A stretch of 64,000 bases of DNA, taken from NCBI RefSeq assembly GCF_031844685.1, contig NZ_CP134605.1, forward strand, positions 5,492,001-5,556,000, read 5' to 3'. The notes beneath the pieces were generated by a model. It was not told the origin of the DNA. It did no database searches and saw only the letters and a program-made list of their open reading frames with translations. The stretch comes from Streptomyces sp. ITFR-21 (lineage in GTDB: Bacteria; Actinomycetota; Actinomycetes; Streptomycetales; Streptomycetaceae). A program made the translations under genes and the position numbers. Position 1 is the stretch's first letter. Each line of letters starts with the position of its first letter. Below are positions 60,950 through 64,000 of the stretch, piece by piece.

Positions 60950-61708
60950 GTGGCGTCACCAGACAACACGGGCACCGCGCAGCACACCGGTGCCGGCCCG
61001 GAGACGGCCCCCGGCCCGGACGACGCGGCACGGGCGGTGACCGAGGCCGCGCTGTTCGAGGCGTTCGGCGGGGTCCGCGGCATGGTGGAGACCACGGTCC
61101 CCGGCCTGGTCTTCGTCGCGATCTACACCGTCGACCACGACATCAAGTCCTCCGGGATCGCCGCGCTGGCCCTGTCGGTGGTGCTCGGCGTGGCCCGGCT
61201 CGCCCAGCGCGACACCCTCAAGCACGCCTTCAGCGGCATCTTCGGTGTCGCCTTCGGCGTGGTCTTCGCGATGATGTCCGGCAACGCCAAGAACTTCTAC
61301 CTGCCCGGCATGCTCTACACGCTGGGCCTGGCCATCGCCTACATCGTCTCGGCCGCGGCCGGTTTCCCGCTGCTCGGCCTGATCCTCGGGCCGATCTTCA
61401 AGGAGAACCTGTCCTGGCGCAAACGCAATCCGGGGCGGCTGCGCGCGTACACCAAGGCCAGCTGGGCCTGGGGCCTGATCCTGCTGGCGAAGTCCGCGAT
61501 CCTCTTCCCGCTGTACTGGTGGGGCAACGCCACCCAGCTCGGCTGGGTCAAGGTCGCGCTCGGCATCCCGCCGTTCCTGCTGTCGGTCTACCTCACCTGG
61601 ATCCTCCTGGTGAAGGCGCCGCCGCCGATCGACGTGATCGCGGAGATGGAGGCGGCCGAGCAGGCGGAGAAGGCCGAACCGGAGAAGTCCGCGAAGTCGC
61701 CGGGCTGA
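60950..61708 (+). CDS. DUF3159 family integral membrane protein
   Basis: A 252-residue protein with about six membrane helices (ETTVPGLVFVAIYTV, GIAALALSVVLGVARL, GIFGVAFGVVFAMMSG, GLAIAYIVSAAAGFPLLG and two more) and a lysine/glutamate tail. The conserved FGGVRGMVETTVPGLVF start and the later ENLSWRKRNPGRLRAYTKAS loop identify DUF3159. Role unknown. The GTG is preceded by AGGAG; it forms an operon with the OB-fold gene. Confidence 0.85.
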   Translation: MASPDNTGTAQHTGAGPETAPGPDDAARAVTEAALFEAFGGVRGMVETTVPGLVFVAIYTVDHDIKSSGIAALALSVVLGVARLAQRDTLKHAFSGIFGVAFGVVFAMMSGNAKNFYLPGMLYTLGLAIAYIVSAAAGFPLLGLILGPIFKENLSWRKRNPGRLRAYTKASWAWGLILLAKSAILFPLYWWGNATQLGWVKVALGIPPFLLSVYLTWILLVKAPPPIDVIAEMEAAEQAEKAEPEKSAKSPG

Positions 61709-61782
61709 CCGCGGCGGCGGGAGACCGCCGAGCCGACCGCGGTACGCGAACCGCCGGCCTGACCGCGCCGGCGCCCGACCGG

Positions 61783-61820
61783 CGGTGGTGGGGGCTCGGA
61801 CGGCCGCGCCCCCACCACCG
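61783..61820. terminator. Bidirectional terminator between DUF3159 and trkA genes
   Basis: Perfect 13-bp stem CGGTGGTGGGGGC / GCCCCCACCACCG with a 12-nt loop, placed between two convergent stop codons. Confidence 0.7.
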
Positions 61821-61828
61821 GCGCGCCG

Positions 61829-62506
61829 TCAGCCCTCGGCCGTACCGCCCTGGACGGACAGCAGGTCCTCCAGCTGCTCCTCCCGGTGCGGGGCCGCCAC
61901 GAACAGCAACTCGTCACCGGCCTCCAGAGCGTCGTCCCTGGACGGTGTGAGCACCCGGTTGCCGCGGATGATCGTCACCAGCGAGGTGTCGGTCGGCCAC
62001 TCCACGTCGCCGACCCGGGTGCCGACCAGCGCCGCCTCCTCCGGCAGCGTCAGCTCGACGAGGTTGGCGTCGCCCTGGCTGAAGCGCAGCAGCCGGACCA
62101 GGTCGCCGACGCTCACCGCCTCCTCGACCAGCGCCGACATCAGCCGCGGCGTGGACACCGCGACATCCACGCCCCAGGACTCGTTGAACAGCCACTCGTT
62201 CTTCGGGTTGTTCACCCGGGCGACAACGCGCGGCACCCCGTACTCGGTCTTGGCCAGCAGCGACACGACCAGGTTGACCTTGTCGTCACCGGTCGCCGCG
62301 ATGACCACGTTGCAGCGCTGGAGCGCCGCCTCGTCCAGCGAGGTGATCTCGCAGGCGTCGGCGAGCAGCCACTCCGCCTGCGGAACCCGCTCCACCGAGA
62401 TGGAGGTCGGGTTCTTGTCGACCAGGAGAACCTCGTGGCCGTTCTCCAGCAGCTCCCCCGCGATGGAACGGCCCACCGCGCCGGCCCCGGCGATCGCCAC
62501 CCTCAT
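61829..62506 (-). CDS. TrkA-type potassium uptake regulatory subunit (second of pair)
   Basis: A 225-residue cytosolic protein with an NAD-binding RCK_N domain (MRVAIAGAGAVGRSIAGELL, then VLLVDKNP with the acidic ribose ligand) and an RCK_C domain (LVELTLPEEAALVGTRVGD, DELLFVAAPHREEQLEDLL). In actinobacteria two such proteins (CeoB/CeoC) act together on a K+ channel or transporter membrane protein, which is not in the window. It starts inside the end of the preceding gene by 4 nt, so both are translated together. Confidence 0.9.
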   Translation of the reverse strand: MRVAIAGAGAVGRSIAGELLENGHEVLLVDKNPTSISVERVPQAEWLLADACEITSLDEAALQRCNVVIAATGDDKVNLVVSLLAKTEYGVPRVVARVNNPKNEWLFNESWGVDVAVSTPRLMSALVEEAVSVGDLVRLLRFSQGDANLVELTLPEEAALVGTRVGDVEWPTDTSLVTIIRGNRVLTPSRDDALEAGDELLFVAAPHREEQLEDLLSVQGGTAEG

Positions 62507-63174
62507 GAGTGCCCCTCCCCGTCAGGGCCCTTGGCGAAGGCCGCCTCGACCTCGGGGACTCCGTCGGTGCGCATCATCACATGCACCAGGTCGCCTTCCT
62601 GCAGCACGGTCTGCGACGTCGGCAGCATCGCCTCGCCGAGCCTGGTGATGAACGCCACACGGACACCGGTCTCCTCCTGGAGCCGGCTCACCTTGTGGCC
62701 GATCCAGAAGGCCGGTGTGTGCACCTCGGCGAGCTGCACCCCGCCGCTGGGGTCCCGCCACAGCGGCTCGGCGCCCGAGGGCAGCAGCCGGCGCAGCATC
62801 TGGTCCGCGGTCCACCGCACGGTGGCCACGGTCGGGATGCCCAGCCGCTGGTAGACCTCGGCGCGGCGCGGGTCGTAGATCCGCGCCACCACGTTCTCGA
62901 TACCGAACATCTCCCGCGCCACCCGGGCCGCGATGATGTTGGAGTTGTCGCCGCTACTGACGGCCGCGAAGGCGCCCGCCTCCTCGATTCCGGCCTCGCG
63001 CAGCGTGTCCTGGTCGAACCCGACTCCGGTCACCCGGCGCCCGGCGAACCCGGAGCCCAGCCGGCGGAACGCCGTCTGGTCCTGGTCCACCACCGCGACC
63101 GTATGACCTTGTTGTTCGAGGGAGTGCGCGAGAGTGGAACCCACTCGCCCGCATCCCATAATCACGACGTGCAC
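62503..63174 (-). CDS. TrkA-type potassium uptake regulatory subunit (first of pair)
   Basis: A 223-residue RCK protein: HVVIMGCGRVGSTLAHSLEQ, VAVVDQDQTAF with the NAD-ribose Asp, then FGIENVVARIYDPRRAEVYQ, and an RCK_C part with LQLAEV-like and GDLVHVMMRTD segments. The GTG at 63174 is supported by GGAAGGA 6 nt upstream. The divergent APC-type permease gene, 230 nt away, is its usual neighbour, but the true ion-conducting partner is not known. Confidence 0.9.
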   Translation of the reverse strand: MHVVIMGCGRVGSTLAHSLEQQGHTVAVVDQDQTAFRRLGSGFAGRRVTGVGFDQDTLREAGIEEAGAFAAVSSGDNSNIIAARVAREMFGIENVVARIYDPRRAEVYQRLGIPTVATVRWTADQMLRRLLPSGAEPLWRDPSGGVQLAEVHTPAFWIGHKVSRLQEETGVRVAFITRLGEAMLPTSQTVLQEGDLVHVMMRTDGVPEVEAAFAKGPDGEGHS

Positions 63175-63406
63175 GACCGTCCTTCCGGCTGTCAACGTAT
63201 GCGCCTGTGCCTTGCGGTTCTCCTGCGGCCGCAGGTCCGGGCCGTCGGCGTACTGCAAGCCGTACACCAAGCGTCTCAGACCGCGGCCAAAGGTACACAC
63301 GTGCGCGGCGACGCCAAAGGTTGCGCCATGGCGGGGTCACAAGTTCGCCACATCCCAGAGGACGGCCGGGCCCCCGCGCATCTTGGCGATCCCTTAACAT
63401 CGCGGG

Positions 63407-64000
63407 GTGTCCAAACTGACCGACCTGCCGAAACGGATTTTGATCGGCCGGGCGCTGCGCAGTGACAAACTGGGGGAGACGCTGCTCCCCAAGCGGCTCG
63501 CGCTGCCCGTCTTCGCCTCCGACCCGCTGTCCTCCGTGGCATACGCGCCGGGCGAGGTGCTGCTGGTCCTTTCCATCGCGGGGGCGTCGACCTACCACTT
63601 CAGCCCGTGGATCGCGGTCGCCGTCGTGGTCCTGATGTTCACCGTCGTCGCCTCCTACCGGCAGAACGTCCACGCCTACCCCTCCGGCGGCGGCGACTAC
63701 GAGGTCGCCACCACCAACCTCGGCCCCAAGGCGGGCCTCACGGTGGCCAGCGCACTGCTGGTGGACTACGTGCTCACCGTCGCGGTGTCGGTCGCCTCGG
63801 GCATCGAGAACCTCGGCTCGGCGGTGCCGTTCTTCGTCACGCACAAGGTGCTGGGCGCGGTCGGCATGATCGTGGTGCTGATGCTGATGAACCTGCGCGG
63901 GGTGCGCGAGTCCGGCACGATCTTCGCGATCCCCACCTACGCCTTCGTCCTCGGCGTCTTCTGCATGATCGGCTGGGGCATCCTCAAAATCGCCACTGGG
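63407..64000 (+). CDS. APC-superfamily permease, 5' part
   Basis: The first 198 residues of an amino-acid/cation permease continue past the window edge. RALRSDKLGETLLPKRLALP precedes FASDPLSSVAYAPGEVLLVL (helix 1 with the unwound small-residue region), then YPSGGGDYEVATTNLGP and LLVDYVLTVAVSVASG, all typical of the group. Five helices are complete. The GTG at 63407 has TAACAT 6 nt upstream and no Shine-Dalgarno. Substrate unknown; adjacency to trkA genes hints at cation transport. Confidence 0.85.
   Translation, partial: MSKLTDLPKRILIGRALRSDKLGETLLPKRLALPVFASDPLSSVAYAPGEVLLVLSIAGASTYHFSPWIAVAVVVLMFTVVASYRQNVHAYPSGGGDYEVATTNLGPKAGLTVASALLVDYVLTVAVSVASGIENLGSAVPFFVTHKVLGAVGMIVVLMLMNLRGVRESGTIFAIPTYAFVLGVFCMIGWGILKIATG

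Overview
The window is a stretch of very GC-rich actinobacterial chromosome, almost certainly from Streptomyces or a close relative in the Streptomycetaceae. Codon third positions are nearly all G or C. GTG and TTG starts are common. The gene order nrdJ, rnhB, recQ, whiH, hrdB, parE, parC, ptsH, tdk, sepH, hemH, cutRS, dut, trkA pair matches, from memory, the core region around SCO5805-SCO5877 of S. coelicolor. No tRNA, rRNA, CRISPR array or insertion sequence was seen. This is mainly conserved core chromosome, not an island.

Layout. 1-5.0 kb: end of the B12-dependent ribonucleotide reductase, small enzymes, RNase HII. 5.0-9.1 kb: a stand-alone SF1-helicase-tail-like protein, an unknown gene, an inverted phosphoribosyltransferase (PRTase) remnant and a RecQ helicase ending in a PRTase domain. 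9.4-14.6 kb: DUF4192 protein, S33 peptidase-like hydrolase, NrtR-type Nudix regulator, one-piece ABC transporter. 14.7-21.3 kb: sporulation regulator WhiH, principal sigma factor HrdB, secreted trypsin-like protease, DUF7455 protein, topoisomerase IV ParE. 21.5-22.7 kb: wreck of a two-component system. 22.8-28.5 kb: DUF485/SSS symporter pair, sucrase/ferredoxin-like protein, ParC. 28.7-33.8 kb: paired M16 peptidases, a ydaO-type (c-di-AMP) riboswitch with an M23 cell-wall peptidase, a GntR regulator. 33.9-39.9 kb: HPr, GNAT/acyl-CoA-synthetase fusion, DUF5998, phosphodiesterase-like protein, thymidine kinase.

40.0-44.6 kb is a gene graveyard: a pectate-lyase-like enzyme, ThuA, two Gfo/Idh/MocA oxidoreductases and a VOC protein are all truncated or frameshifted, while the neighbouring ROK regulator is intact. 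44.8-58.8 kb returns to core genes: sulfurtransferase, SepH, sugar-lactone oxidase with MFS exporter, ferrochelatase, inositol-phosphatase family, CutRS, DUF4193, DUF3093, thioesterase, dUTPase, DUF3710. 59-60.4 kb holds a decayed kdpD-kdpE pair with no kdpABC beside it. The window closes with an OB-fold/DUF3159 pair, two TrkA-type K+ subunits and the start of an APC permease.

Two themes stand out. First, regulatory and catabolic modules (a LuxR-type two-component system, Kdp, a sugar locus) have been lost by deletions that left joined gene stumps, while the housekeeping genes around them are intact. Second, many genes lack a Shine-Dalgarno and have a TANNNT-like -10 element 6-7 nt before the start codon, which suggests leaderless transcripts. 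Some start choices here rest on that pattern. No wholly new multi-gene system was found. The least described items are the RecQ-PRTase fusion with its odd neighbours and the stand-alone helicase-tail protein.
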